Assembly (NCBI GenBank): GCA_036898135.1
Contig: CM072516.1
Span: 18,306,876 to 18,370,875 of the forward strand
Origin: Oncomelania hupensis
Lineage: Eukaryota > Mollusca > Gastropoda > Littorinimorpha > Pomatiopsidae
Reading direction: 5' to 3'
DNA: 64,000 bases
Shown: positions 43,201-53,040 of the stretch, piece after piece
How positions within the stretch are numbered: the stretch's first letter is position 1
Layout of the letters: every line of letters starts with the position of its first letter
The notes under the pieces: model-generated
Seen by the model: the letters and a program-made list of their open reading frames with translations, nothing else
What the model was told of the DNA's origin: nothing
The model's database searches: none
Made by a program: the position numbers and the translations under genes

Positions 43201-44734
43201 CATGGAGACCAATGCAGTAGAGTATCCCCTGCACTCCAAAGAAACCTACAAAGACGTGATACTCAACGGAGACCTAGCCGATAAACAGCGACAGCAAGTA
43301 CTACAGGTCATTCGACAACATCAGACTGTGCTCACAGACCGACCAGGGAGGACAGACCTCGTCGAAGTAACCTTAACGGTGACCGACCCAACACCCGTCC
43401 GCCAGAAGCTCTACCCGATGCCACTGTCTCAGCAGCGAGCCATCAAGGAAGAGATAGACACCTTACTGGCAGCCGGAATCATCTCAGAGTCTACTTCACC
43501 CTACAGCGCAGGCACGGTATTGTTGCGAAAACCCAACGGAGAGCATCGACTGTGCATCGACTTCAGACTCCTGAATGCGGTAACGCAGTTCCAGCCAGAG
43601 CCACTCCCGGACCAGACCGACCTATTTGCCAAGCTACAGCGAGCAAAGTACTTCTCACGCATCGACCTCAGCAAAGGATACTACCAGATACCAGTGCAAC
43701 CGCAAGTCCGAAAGTACCTAGCGTTTAGCACTATGGAAGGACACTTCGAGTTCAACGTGCTTCCCTTCGGACTCCACAACGCACCCAGCATCTTCAGCGC
43801 CATGATGCGAAAACTCCTGGCACCCCTGAGCAGCGAGCACCTACACTCGTTTATGGACGACATCCTCATCGCTACGCCTACGTGGGAGGAACATGTCACG
43901 CTCCTACAACAACTACTCGCACGCCTCAGAGACACAGGATTGACGGCAAGACCCACCAAATGTCAGATTGGATTCACAGAACTAGAATTTCTGGGACACA
44001 CCATAAGTCAAGGAAGCCTGCGACCGGTAGAAAAGACAGTGAAACGCCTACTCGACGCTCCTAGGCCCAAGACCAAGAAGGAAGTACAGTCGTTTCTAGG
44101 ACTCTGCGGCTTCTACCAGAAGTTCATCCCCAACTACAACAGCATCGCCGTACCACTGACAAATGGAACCCGGAAAATCGCCCCGGACAAAGTCGTATGG
44201 ACAGCGGAATGTGAGACGGCATTCCAAACACTCAAGGACAGAATGACATCGGCGGCAGTACTCCATCTACCCGATTTGACTCAGCCATTCGTTCTTCGCA
44301 CCGACGCAAGCGACTTAGGCCTCGGAGCAGTACTGCTACAGCGCGACCCCAAGAATGCAGAGACACTATTCCCTGTCGCCTACGCCAGCAGAAAATTGAG
44401 ACCCGCCGAGACCCACTACGCCACGTCGGAGAAAGAATGTCTTGGACTAGTCTGGGCCATACAGAAGTTTCAACTCTACCTGTATGGGACCCACTTCACA
44501 GTTCAGGTGGACCACCAACCACTATCGTTCCTGGCAGCCTCCAAGTCTTTGAACTCTCGCCTGATGAGATGGGCACTCACCCTTCAGGCATACTCATTCC
44601 AAATCGAGTACATCCCCGGCAAGGAAAACCACGGAGCCGACTACCTCAGTCGCCATCTCGTGGAGGACACAGCAGCTGTCGCCCACCCAACACAACTAAG
44701 GGCCACAGCACCAGAATTCGTCCCCGCCCAGTAA
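40238..44734 (+). CDS. Gag-Pol polyprotein, domain order gag-PR-INT-RT-RNaseH
   Basis: 1498 residues in one unbroken frame; the ATG at 40238 is the first likely start. Residues ~34-135 are a Glu/Lys coiled coil with QKKLEAE-type heptads. A gag region follows (LRGKAYDIYSKLP; YAQFADRLSTMLDKW). The zinc knuckle CSFCNRNNHSTAEC is at 388-401 (CX2CX4HX4C). The protease has D454-T-G. Integrase has a zinc finger (H627, H634, C664, C667), a catalytic D697-D756-E792 triad with DX35E spacing, and a WRGPY module near 931-935. RT comes after integrase: IDLSKGYYQ with D1143, and FMDD with D1207-D1208. RNase H has D1356 in RTDASDLGLG and a terminal GADYLSRHL. Gag packages RNA, the protease cuts the polyprotein, RT/RNase H make DNA and integrase inserts it. 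No gag-pol frameshift is needed. All catalytic residues are present. Confidence 0.95.
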   Translation: MSDPVALRLRFKELGEALHLAGADLIAYINAEVEKQEAKAERAAEREAKKLEAEQRKAELEAEQKKLELEQKKLEAEQKKLEAERETRKLELEAEQKKVAAERDAEVRRWDYERAEKEKEREEKEKERQHELELRRLGSGASSSSSTPPHSDQLEVAPNPVQGMSFPLGTFNEREEGLDLYLTRFERLATEYKLDPTHWSFKLSQGLRGKAYDIYSKLPTDRVTDYHKVKEALLTGFELTGECYRQKFRTNRRVKGESYAQFADRLSTMLDKWISQSATAKTYDGLTELLVWEQLRETMTPELRTFSVEQGAERLEDLVKVADRYVAAHGEAKSFRRDLKPNGKEAQKRSPNREEHTANKPNNPRPGQNKGPNTEFGKRGPAEQRRYCSFCNRNNHSTAECFKLAAQRREERESRPAHRVLTQSSGNKPHTIGDHPSVTDTVKVNGKEANCLYDTGLSYDAIVSESLVSRADLTDKTVDLQGADLTKPTTTCPIAWIEVESRYVTGRIQAAVLQKPLYDLVLGCRYVFLGTPPNTVEIAAVQTRAQAKTQPPQPEFAPNPGLEEIKTAQKEDTSIAKCFQKLPKAHTPPHKGDFYMEEGVLHRQGDGDHTQLVLPTTLRAQVLELGHSMPLSGHMGIGATVQRISAHYYWPGITEDVKRYVKSCHQCQRYSPRHHTVPVTLGPSVVVGVPFQQVSVDIVGPLPMTKKRNRFLLTLVDACTMWCEAVPLPAIDTKKIADALIAIFTRVGFPDSIRTDNGSQFTGRLMQDVFELIQVHHIRTPPYHPASNGQVERLNGTLLTILRKVADDNPEAWDTYVNAALFAYRETPHAATGYTPSTLLFGRPLAGPLEALRRSWTEAKIDDTPRGATKYVADLQETLKATWKKAGEALKKARARQAKYYNRHAKDRELQVGDQVLLLLPSGTNKLDIAWRGPYRVTAKKSKTVYQVEVNGRARYHHINLLKKYTDRPATPSTHNLLAIAIAEEGESMETNAVEYPLHSKETYKDVILNGDLADKQRQQVLQVIRQHQTVLTDRPGRTDLVEVTLTVTDPTPVRQKLYPMPLSQQRAIKEEIDTLLAAGIISESTSPYSAGTVLLRKPNGEHRLCIDFRLLNAVTQFQPEPLPDQTDLFAKLQRAKYFSRIDLSKGYYQIPVQPQVRKYLAFSTMEGHFEFNVLPFGLHNAPSIFSAMMRKLLAPLSSEHLHSFMDDILIATPTWEEHVTLLQQLLARLRDTGLTARPTKCQIGFTELEFLGHTISQGSLRPVEKTVKRLLDAPRPKTKKEVQSFLGLCGFYQKFIPNYNSIAVPLTNGTRKIAPDKVVWTAECETAFQTLKDRMTSAAVLHLPDLTQPFVLRTDASDLGLGAVLLQRDPKNAETLFPVAYASRKLRPAETHYATSEKECLGLVWAIQKFQLYLYGTHFTVQVDHQPLSFLAASKSLNSRLMRWALTLQAYSFQIEYIPGKENHGADYLSRHLVEDTAAVAHPTQLRATAPEFVPAQ

Positions 44735-44901
44735 TACCCTGTCACTAGAGTCCATAGCTACCTGGCACAGCATTGCAGCTCAGGTAGAGCAACTTACTTA
44801 GCTTGTAAATAGGACCCTAGGATTGTGCAGCGTTAAACTAGGCTCTGTAGTAGAAAAAGGTCGAATCCAGTAGTCATCGCCTTTTTTCAGTTGAGGGAGC
44901 C
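44735..44901 (+). other. 3' non-coding region of the LTR element with polypurine-like tract
   Basis: 167 bp between the stop codon and the 3' LTR. GAGGGAG at 44893-44899 just before CC and the LTR start is the best polypurine-tract candidate, though short. No envelope or accessory frame fits here. Confidence 0.6.
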
Positions 44902-46440
44902 TGTCGCGTTAGGACTAGTTTTAACTCTGCTTGTTGACTATTTAGCATTGTGTAGTCTTTGTAATAGTAGAGAGTCAGTCTATTACACAGCAGCAATTAA
45001 ATTACAGCACACTGCGAGCCTGAGCCACACACACAGCGCAGTGACGTCAGCACTTAAGTTTTGAATCGGACCGTTGGAACCAATGGGAGAGCTTAGGCAA
45101 AGTGGTTGGAGCCAGTTTGACTGGGTCCAAACCACGCACAGTTTTGGTCAGTTGGGAGGAATACACCGAAGTGTGAACAGCTAGATAGCTAGAGAAATCT
45201 CTACACACTTAGACCAGGAAGCAGGACTTAGAAGCATAGAATTCTATCAAGTCACAACGGGCCTGAACTTGTCAAACAGGTAAATGAACACCCTTCTGTT
45301 TCATCGTGATATATTTATATTATTGTTGAAATTATGTTTGTGGAATTTGCTATGCATAAATGTGAATTATTAATCCGAATTTGCGGGACCACGTGGAAGA
45401 GCCGACCACGAGGCGAAACACGACCGGTTGCGCCGCCATGTTGTATCCCGTACGGAACCACTGTTGTTTAACTTATATGTATGTTTGCAGACCAGTGGCT
45501 GTACCACTGAATGTTTATATTATTATTAATTCTGTATGTGTATAGTTAGACACGATTGATATTTATGTATGTATAGGAATTTAGAGTGAGATTCCAGTGG
45601 AACCCGGAAGTAGCAGAATGTTCGTCGCTTATGTATAGAGATGTGGAGCTATCACTGAGGGCTACTTTGGCTTTCAGTGAGACGCTCTGCACAAACCGAT
45701 TATTCAGGGTTGTGCAGAATTTCGTCTCTTATATTACAGACGAGCAGGCGAGCTATCCCGAGCTATCCCGAGCTATCCTGTGCACCCCACTCCACAGAAA
45801 CGACTAGTTGGCGGAGTATCCTCTACCGCACAAGACGGAAAGAGCTACCCGGAAAACTCCCTGTCAGACCCCACAGCGTGGCAAGGGAACCCAACTACAC
45901 AACGACACAGGTGGACCAGAAGCTACCTCACAGAAGGACTTCGAACACCCCACACATGAGTTAAGTGCATAAGGCGAAGGTGCACTTAAACTGATCATAA
46001 CAGGACCACAGTAGTCCAACTCTTCAGAAACTGTAAAACGGACCACAGTAGTCCAAATCTACATGAGATATACTAGCAAGTGCCCGATGAAGATAGAACA
46101 GCTGCATAGACTATCAGCGATCGAACTATTAGCAGTAACTGAGACATTTTAAGTTAGATTAGTACTTAGAGAATCTTGTATAGAGTAGAAGAAATAAATG
46201 TGTGATTTTAACTGTTATCAAGTGGCTGGACTACATATGATTCATAGCCGTGTGAAAGCTAGTGTGACAGTAATCTTTTACCATTTTTCTATCTATTTCT
46301 GTATCCCAACCTTAACACAGAACGAGCTAAACAAATAAATTTATTAAAGTAATTCATAGGGTGACGTACTAGCCGTTCCCACCGAATAAACGTGAGGGTC
46401 CATAATTCCATTGTGCAGAGCCCATAAACCCCACGTGACA
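44902..46440 (+). repeat. 3' LTR
   Basis: Same length (1539 bp) and, by line-by-line reading, the same sequence as the 5' LTR, offset by 6570. It contains the same three AATAAA hexamers (46193, 46334, 46385). It is followed by the right copy of the ATCCA target duplication. Confidence 0.95.
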
Positions 46441-46675
46441 ATCCAACAGACCTCATACACAAACAAGGAGTCTTGTCCAGGAAGAGTTTTCAAGAAAAAA
46501 GGTAGGTCATTGATCTAGCGAAGAAGAAGATAGTATAGCAGAGTGATAGGACAGAGCAGGAATGGGAAAGAGTAAATGAGGAAGATAGCGACAGTGGGAA
46601 TTTAAAGCACTAAATTTCCATAAAGTGGGGATACTATTTATACTGAAACCCCCGGCACTCCAACGGGGGTACTGT
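46441..46675 (-). mobile_element. R585 retroposon, 5' half, continuation after the LTR element
   Basis: It resumes at ATCCAACAGACCTCATACAC and ends with the R585 5' block (TATTTATACTGAAACCCCCG, then CTCCAACGGGGG). Together with 37977-38331 it forms one full R585 copy. Confidence 0.9.
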
Positions 46676-46770
46676 TGCCGCAGTGAATCTGTCATGCCTA
46701 CAAAGGCAAGACAGGTTTTCAGCTGGGGCTTTCACTTTTCCCTTTATAGGTTAGAACAATCTACAGTGAC

Positions 46771-47454
46771 TGATTGATTGATTGATTGATTGATTGTTGC
46801 TTTAGGTCCAGCGGACTCTTCCGAGCCAAATCAGGACCGGACAACCCCCAATCCGCATAAAAGATCTGCCAAAACAACCCTAGTGGGAAAATTGAATGCC
46901 CTTCACCCACCAGTCACTTTACAATAAAGACATCCCACGCGGGGGACGGCTGAGGGTTGACCTCAACTACGCGAACCCCCGGTTACAAAAACAAAATAGA
47001 ATACAACCATCATTATAAATTATCAACAAAACACATACATATAAAATGCCTATAGTGCTAAATACTAACATCATAGGAAGCCCTAGTGACCACCCAGCAG
47101 AAAGCGTCCAACACTCCCAAGCTGATCCAACAGACCTCATACACAAACAAGGAGTCTTGTCCAGGAAGAGTTTTCAAGAAAAAAGGTAGGTCATTGATCT
47201 AGCGAAGAAGAAGATAGTATAGCAGAGTGATAGGACAGAGCAGGAATGGGAAAGAGTAAATGAGGAAGATAGCGACAGTGGGAATTTAAAGCACTAAATT
47301 TCCATAAAGTGGGGATACTATTTATACTGAAACCCCCGGCACTCCAACGGGGGTACTGTTGCCGCAGTGAATCTGTCATGCCTACAAAGGCAAGACAGGT
47401 TTTCAACTGGGGCTTTCACTTTTCCCTTTATAGGTTAGAACAATCTACAGTGAC
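46771..47454. repeat. local tandem duplicate of R585 plus flank (684 bp), unit B only
   Basis: After CTACAGTGAC at 46770 the text returns to a (TGAT)n tail and a second complete minus-strand R585 copy (46771-47361), and then the same flank again, ending CTACAGTGAC. Unit A has only one copy. The duplication therefore arose after A and B separated, or was lost from A. Confidence 0.88.
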
Positions 47455-49412
47455 AAGATTGCTCATGACCCCAAGGGGTGATAGGAGAGATAGGAATGTT
47501 CGTCATTACAATACGCAAGTATGGTCCCATTTTTCTATGAATAGACTACTATATCCAGCCAAGGAATTGTATACCAGGGAATAGTCTAGCCGCTGATGTA
47601 TGTTGTTATTAACATAGCTTTTGATTTAACTGGATTCAGTGACATATGGTTTAAACTGCACCAGTCAGCAACACAAGATGCCAACGCAAACAAGATATAA
47701 CCATCTGAAAACCATCTAAAGCTGAAAAAATACAATTGATGGCTTAAGTGTACAATCACCAAGACTTGCAGAAATATATTTAATTAAATTGTCAGGACTG
47801 GATACTTCATTAGTTCATCGTCTCTTCACCACTATTTACAGAAAATCACCAATCTGATATAACTAGCACAAATATAATAAAGATCGAGACACTGCTTGAA
47901 AATTCACTGGAGATTTAGTAGGTGTTATTTGCGTGTAATGTGTGTATGTATGCTATGACTGTGAAGGTGTAATCCTGCGGATGGAGAATCGGGACGGATC
48001 CCGGCGGTCGTCTCCCGGTCGTAGGGGTCTCGTAGCATACAGGCGGCGATGGTTGCACAACCGTCTCAGGACGGCACCCACGACGCTAGAACGGAGCAAC
48101 AGCAGCCAATCACCGGACGGCAACCGTACAAGAAGAATAACAGTAGTAGCAGTAGCAGTAGTAACAGAAGTAGCAACATCAACAGTAGCAACAGCAGTAG
48201 TAGTAACAGCAGTAGTAGGCCCAATCTGGCCAACAAATAAACCTTCTTACTAAGCTATACCTCAACAATGTAAACAATACATGGGAAATAACTTCTTCCA
48301 CCGTCCGCCATCTTGACCTGTTTATTCATGCATTACAACAATTCACAATTCTTCTATAATTTATATCGACTTCTCATGAACATGGTTATCTATACAAATA
48401 CAAATGCATATTATGATTCCATTTCTAGTCAACAATCCTGATTCATCCTTTCTCTCATATTCGTTACCCCTCTTCCATATCATAATATATAATACATTGT
48501 CACCCTTGACCTCATTTTCATCACCCCTTACTCACATTCATCACCCTTCTGGCATGCTATATTACATCGTCACTCATGACCTCATTTTGGCAACAACTTC
48601 AACAACATAATTCCATTTTACATCTGCATCAATAAAATCATATAAAAAATACTATTTATCAAAACACCCCTTTCCCCCTTATCCATCATCATTCATTCAC
48701 GTATACATGCTCAGAGTGTATAGCCACTAAAAGAAATGAGATACTGGGCACCCACTCACCTTGAAATCCTCGGCCTGTGAGGTTACAGACACATAAACAC
48801 CATAACACAACACAGCACTGTCTGTAGAGAGTATAGATGGTTCGTTCGTCTGTTACTGGTCCCCGGGCACCCTGGCACTGGCGTAGTGCACAGGTCTTGG
48901 GCGGTCTCTAAAATAAGAACACACACCCTTAGGGAACACACCCTACACATGTCACAAAGAAGGGGAGGCAGTGATATTCCTCCAAACTGTAGAAAATACT
49001 TTATTCACAGCTTTGACAGTATACTGGACATTCTTGCCTGTACTAAAGCAACAAGACCTTGGGTGGTTCCAAACACAAAACACAACCCTTCTAGAAGGAC
49101 CCTACACCTATCCTCTGATAGTAGCAATCACAATCTACCCAGTCACGTCCGACACAAGCGCTACCAACTTGACTCTAACCCTCTTCGCCGTGTCTCCTAG
49201 TCCACAGTACAAAGCACCGAACTCCGCTCAGGCTTCTAGTAGCAACTGGGCCTACGTGCAGCACGTGAAAAACCTAACTTCCTATCATAACCTACGCAAT
49301 ACAAAATGCTGATTCAAATTTTGCACATCACACTCTTAGAGATATGAAAATATATACTATATACACTCTGACACAGCATAATCTTAGCGTGCGTCAAAAC
49401 TCGTGTCATTAC
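47455..49412. other. unassigned DNA of unit B
   Basis: Counterpart of unit A 30003-31949. It contains the Ser/Asn-rich frame (48049-48240) and the candidate exon region (48761-48909, frame shifted by 5 bp). No recognised gene. Confidence 0.4.
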
Positions 49413-50285
49413 ATCTTCTGTAGCACCTCATCCCCATGTTTTGTATTCTTCGTTGTAGATCTGCTGTGGGGGTCCATGTTTCGCAATCGTATAGGAAGAT
49501 GGAGATGACAAGGGAGCGCAGCAGCCCTACCTTGGAATGTAGACTGATGATCTTGTCTTTCCAAATGGGCTTCAAATGGGCAGCAGTTGTTTGTGCGATC
49601 CTGGAGAGGACGTCCTGTCAGGATCCATTATCTGATACAATGGCTCCTAAATATTTGAAGCTATGCACTGTGTTGAGGGATTGGCCTTGGTCTTTGATGT
49701 CCATGTTGATGTCATTGATGTTGTTGGTCATCATTTTGGTCTTCTCTGCACTTATTTCCAATCCATAAGCTGTTTAAGTTCTTGTTCCTCTACAGCCAAT
49801 CCATCAATGTCATCCGCAAAACGAAGGTTGGAGATTACTCTACCGCCTATGCTGACTGTGCCTTCGTGATCTACAAGGGCATCTGACATGATGCGCTCTA
49901 GGAATATGTTGAAGAGGGTTGGAGAGAATAGGCATCCTTGACACACACCGATTGTTGTTCTGAACTAGATATTGTATACTCTCATGGTTGCCCACAGAGC
50001 TGCCTGCCAGACTCGATCAAACGCCTTCCTGAAGTCTACGAACACATAATATAGATGTTTGTGCTGTAGGTATTTCTCGCAGATTATTCTGAGGTTGAAA
50101 ATCTGTGGTCTACTTCGCCCTGCCCTGACTCCTGCTTGTGCTTCAGCTATGATTTGTTCAGCTTGGGGTTTCAACCTGTTGAGTATTATTTTCAGGATGA
50201 CCTTGCTGGGATAACTGATGAGGCTGTTGGTGCGGTAATTTTCACACTCCTGAAGGTTACCTTGTTTGGGAACAGTGATGATCCT
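49413..50285 (-). pseudogene. RTE-like LINE relic with internal deletions (unit B)
   Basis: Same breakpoints and deletions as 31950-32832, plus a small further deletion near 50106 that removes four codons around the RT segment GRSTTEQ. It predates the duplication. Confidence 0.85.
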
Positions 50286-50985
50286 CTCTATACATTTTGT
50301 TAGGTGAGTAAAATGTGATGCTCTAGTATCTTGTAAAGTGTAGACTGCAGAGATATTGGCCGATAGTTATTAAGATCAGAACTTACTTTTGATTTAGGAA
50401 GAGGAATAACCTTAGCTTGTTTCCATGTGGTTGGAAATGTACTTTTAATAATGCATAAGTTGAAGATGTAAGAAAGGGAATTCACACTATAAGGCAAAGA
50501 AAGTTTGAAGACCTTATTACTAATTTCATGACCTGCCGACTTTTTATTTTTAAGTTTTGATATGTATTTAGCAACTTTAATTACGGTAATAGGCGGTATT
50601 TTAAATGGTGAAGAGTTACTTGCTCTTTGCTTACAAAATGTAGTGGGACAATCTGAACACGTGTGCTGTGAATATTTTGAGCAATCCGATTTCAGTACAG
50701 AAGTAGCGACTGAAAGAAAATAGTTACTGAAGGGTTTAGCAGATAAATTGGATGGAATTTCATGATGATTTGAAGATGAGCCCTTAATAACAGAATTTAG
50801 GGCATGCCATACTTGAGAAATGTGTTATTTTCTATTGAAGTCACTCACCATATTTTTGATTTTATTACGAGATTTTTTTTATACTTTTAAAACTGTTTAG
50901 CATGTTTAAGTTTGTCTCGCTGTGACATTGCTTCTATAATCTCCGGAGTCAGCCATGGTGGGGGCTTAGGATGTTTTACTCTTTT
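50286..50985 (-). pseudogene. second LINE family: spacer and RT start, continuous across the unit B edge
   Basis: On the minus strand the spacer reads PPPWLTPEIIEAMSQRDKLK (about 50980-50920), then decayed sequence, then YISKLKNKKSAGHD and FPTTWKQAKVIPLPK with LNNYRPISLQSTLYKILEHH. Frame breaks occur (for example near 50880 and at AAAATG/AAATG 50310). Because this relic runs through 50746 without interruption, the right edge of unit B is the original sequence. Confidence 0.75.
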
Positions 50986-50992
50986 GTCTGTT

Positions 50993-51074
<82 letters not shown>

Positions 51075-51081
51075 TAACTAG

Positions 51082-51133
<52 letters not shown>

Positions 51134-51134
51134 G
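50993..51134. repeat. (GA)n followed by (ATC)n microsatellites
   Basis: The GA array (50993-51072) contains one GC interruption, then GCGTAACTAGT, then an ATC array (51083-51134). Arg/Glu and His repeat frames over it are artefacts. Confidence 0.97.
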
Positions 51135-51449
51135 TTTCTTTGTGTTTTTTTCCTTTTTTTTGTATTTCTAATGTGGACCTACTGGACACAGAAGGAGTCA
51201 AATACCTCTGTCGGTCGGTCCCGTAGCTCGTCATATCTCAAGAACCTCTGAGCAGATTTTGACCAGACCTCATAGAATGATTATCTAGGTTAGTGGACAG
51301 CGTCTCGTGCAGTTGCATTTAGACTACCTTAAAGATCAAGGTCATGGGGTCGCTGGCCAATTCTTCTGAGCAGCTGCAATCAGTTCGTCCCTCAGTCGGT
51401 CTGTGTGTCGATCAACAAGTGGTGGAAAATTTCACTGTTTTGTTCAAAA

Positions 51450-51512
51450 TCTTTTTTTTTCTTTTTTTTTTTTGGGGGGGGGGTGTGGGTGGTGGGGGGG
51501 GGGGGAGCCTTA
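51450..51512 (+). repeat. T-rich then G-rich tract, possible G-quadruplex
   Basis: A T-run is followed by a G10-type run, GTGTGGGTGGTG and a G12-type run. It can form a G-quadruplex and is prone to length errors. Confidence 0.7.
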
Positions 51513-51696
51513 TTTCAATACGACTTGACTTGACTCGACTACAATACAATGCTTGAAGTCATTCTAAACGCGGAACTTAAGCGGAAACTTTATCTCCAAC
51601 TCACGGATGCTATCGTGAAAGCGAGCATTGTCTTGTAGCCTACTTTAGGAGGTTCGTATAGGCGTTATTTTAATGTTGTCCTTTCGTCAATCCAAT

Positions 51697-51792
51697 GAGT
51701 ACAGCTCAATGAATGCGATTTTTGTATCTGAAAGTTAACTTTAAGGAAACTTAACTTTAAGATACAAAAATCGCATTCATTCAGCTGTACTC
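51697..51792. repeat. 96-nt hairpin with 46-bp arms
   Basis: Arms 51697-51742 and 51747-51792 are reverse complements except for three mismatches (arm positions 11, 34 and 43), separated by AAGG. The core is GCGATTTTTGTATC and its complement. A transcript would form a near-perfect stem. Confidence 0.93.
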
Positions 51793-52944
51793 AAAGTCCT
51801 ATAATTGATTCGTATGTTTGTTTTTTTTATTTGGTGGAGGACGAAAAGCAAACACTACATAAGTTACTATTTTTTTTCAACGTTGTGATTGTTATCAAAG
51901 ACGATCAATCATGTTGATTCTTTGTTGTTATTATATTTTTAAACTCGTGTTTGTTAATGCAAGCAGCTTTTTCGTCCACAATCAGACGTATTGTGTGACC
52001 TATGTGATTTTCTACTTTGTTGAAATTAGTCGAAACCAAGGTTTCTGTGTGGAAAGACTGGCTATGATTCTGCTGTTCGTTTGTCTTTCCTCATTTAACA
52101 TGCATGGCTGCATGTATTTGTACAAATCTGCATTTGGAAAATAAATACTGTATTTATTTAATCGTTCTTATATAGCGCTTTTCCAGCTCAAGAGCTGCTT
52201 AGGGCGCCGGCTGATACAGGATCTAACTCAAGCCGCGCTAGGCGCCCATTTGTGCTTGTATTCTGCATCATCTTGCAGATTCCCATTGCTGTGTAATTGA
52301 AGTATGTGTGTGTGTCAGTTTCAAGTTTGAGTTTAATATTTGTTTGAGTAATGTTTTGCGCTTTTGGAATTGTTTGTTATGTAATTTATTGCTTCGTTAA
52401 ACTTAACGCGTATGCCTGCAATTTTCAAGCAATGGAAGACAATTTCAATTTAATTTCAACTGTTTATTCATTCACCCTTTGCAGATGGTCCTTGTGATGT
52501 AAAGCTGAAGCCGTGAGGTCACGTGTGTCAACATAGTATGCTCATCTTGTCGTCTGCGCCGGACTGAGAGAAAAGTGCTCTCTTTTGTGCAAAATTTACT
52601 CAGTGTTGTAGCAGTGAGCGGAAACCTCTGTGGTAGCAGTTACTTAACGCCCTTCAATCTTTGAACGTTGACACTTTCATCTCTAACGTCTGTTGGGCAG
52701 ACGATGTGAGGCAGGCGACGTGGTATATTCAAAATATTGAGGTGTTTTGTGTCTATAATAATGTTTTATATTGATATTTTGACAAACGGTAGTTGATTTG
52801 TAAAGAATTTGTTGGAACCGGACATTTTAAAACTATCGTGTGAGCGTCAGATTCAAGCGGGACGTTCATCTGAAACTTCTCGCTTTTTATTGGAGTAAAA
52901 AACGATTTTAAGTTTTACTGGAGTTGCAGACTGCATTAGTCATC
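51793..52944. other. upstream region and 5' leader of the 52.9-kb gene
   Basis: At 52163-52260 lies a short TATATAGCGCTTTTCCAGCT block with an AGGGCGCCGGCTGATACAGG context, which resembles a dispersed repeat common in invertebrate genomes. From about 52480 the GC content rises and a CACGTG E-box is present (52520-52525). No TATA box is obvious. The frame at 51911-52144 is not supported as a gene. Confidence 0.35.
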
Positions 52945-53040
52945 ATGGAGAACGGCCTGTCAGACGACAACTCACCCAACAATAACAGCAACATGGAAGC
53001 CAACGATAAGAAAGCCACAGAAGAAGACAAAGTCAAGGAA
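52945..53040 (+). CDS. probable first coding exon of a host gene
   Basis: The exon opens at ATG 52945 in a CATCATGG context and encodes MENGLSDDNSPNNNSNMEAN followed by DKKATEEDKVKE. It then meets GTAAGTGATG at 53041, a perfect splice donor in phase 0. The Asn/Asp/Glu/Lys-rich, disordered N-terminus with no signal peptide suggests a cytosolic or nuclear protein. No family can be named from 32 residues. The reading frame continues past the donor for 69 codons but turns AT-rich and repetitive, as expected of an intron. No downstream exon is recognised before the window ends, so the first intron would exceed 10 kb or the gene lies mostly outside. Confidence 0.5.

Larger units (their letters stand above)
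38332..46440 (+). mobile_element. complete Ty3/gypsy-type LTR retrotransposon with integrase upstream of RT (gmr1-like order)
   Basis: This is an 8109-bp element: 1539-bp LTRs, a primer-binding region, one gag-pol frame and a short 3' non-coding region. The LTRs begin TG and end CA and are identical by eye at every line compared. A 5-bp ATCCA duplication flanks it. The pol order is protease, integrase, RT, RNase H. Ty3/gypsy elements normally have integrase last. The reversed order is known for the gmr1-like group, which carries Ty3/gypsy-like RT. No envelope-like frame is present. Identical LTRs and an unbroken frame mean a very recent insertion. Confidence 0.93.
35178..50746. repeat. unit B: right copy of the direct duplication, interrupted by an LTR element
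   Basis: It is collinear with unit A from ATTATCAGCACTATCGATTC to TTAGCAGATAA. It differs from A by the LTR retrotransposon insertion (38332-46440 plus a 5-bp duplication), a local tandem copy of ~684 bp (46771-47454), loss of the TA array, and scattered small changes. Its right edge is continuous with a LINE relic reading to 50985, so the right flank looks ancestral. Confidence 0.93.

Noticed and set aside
44735..44901. Possible envelope-like frame after pol
   Set aside because: Only 167 bp separate the stop codon from the 3' LTR, so the element is a retrotransposon without an envelope gene.
26443..50746. Units A and B as two haplotypes joined by an assembly error
   Set aside because: Not fully excluded, but the LINE sits exactly between the copies and the outer flanks differ as expected for a real insertion with duplication. 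It is kept as the main test for the duplication finding.
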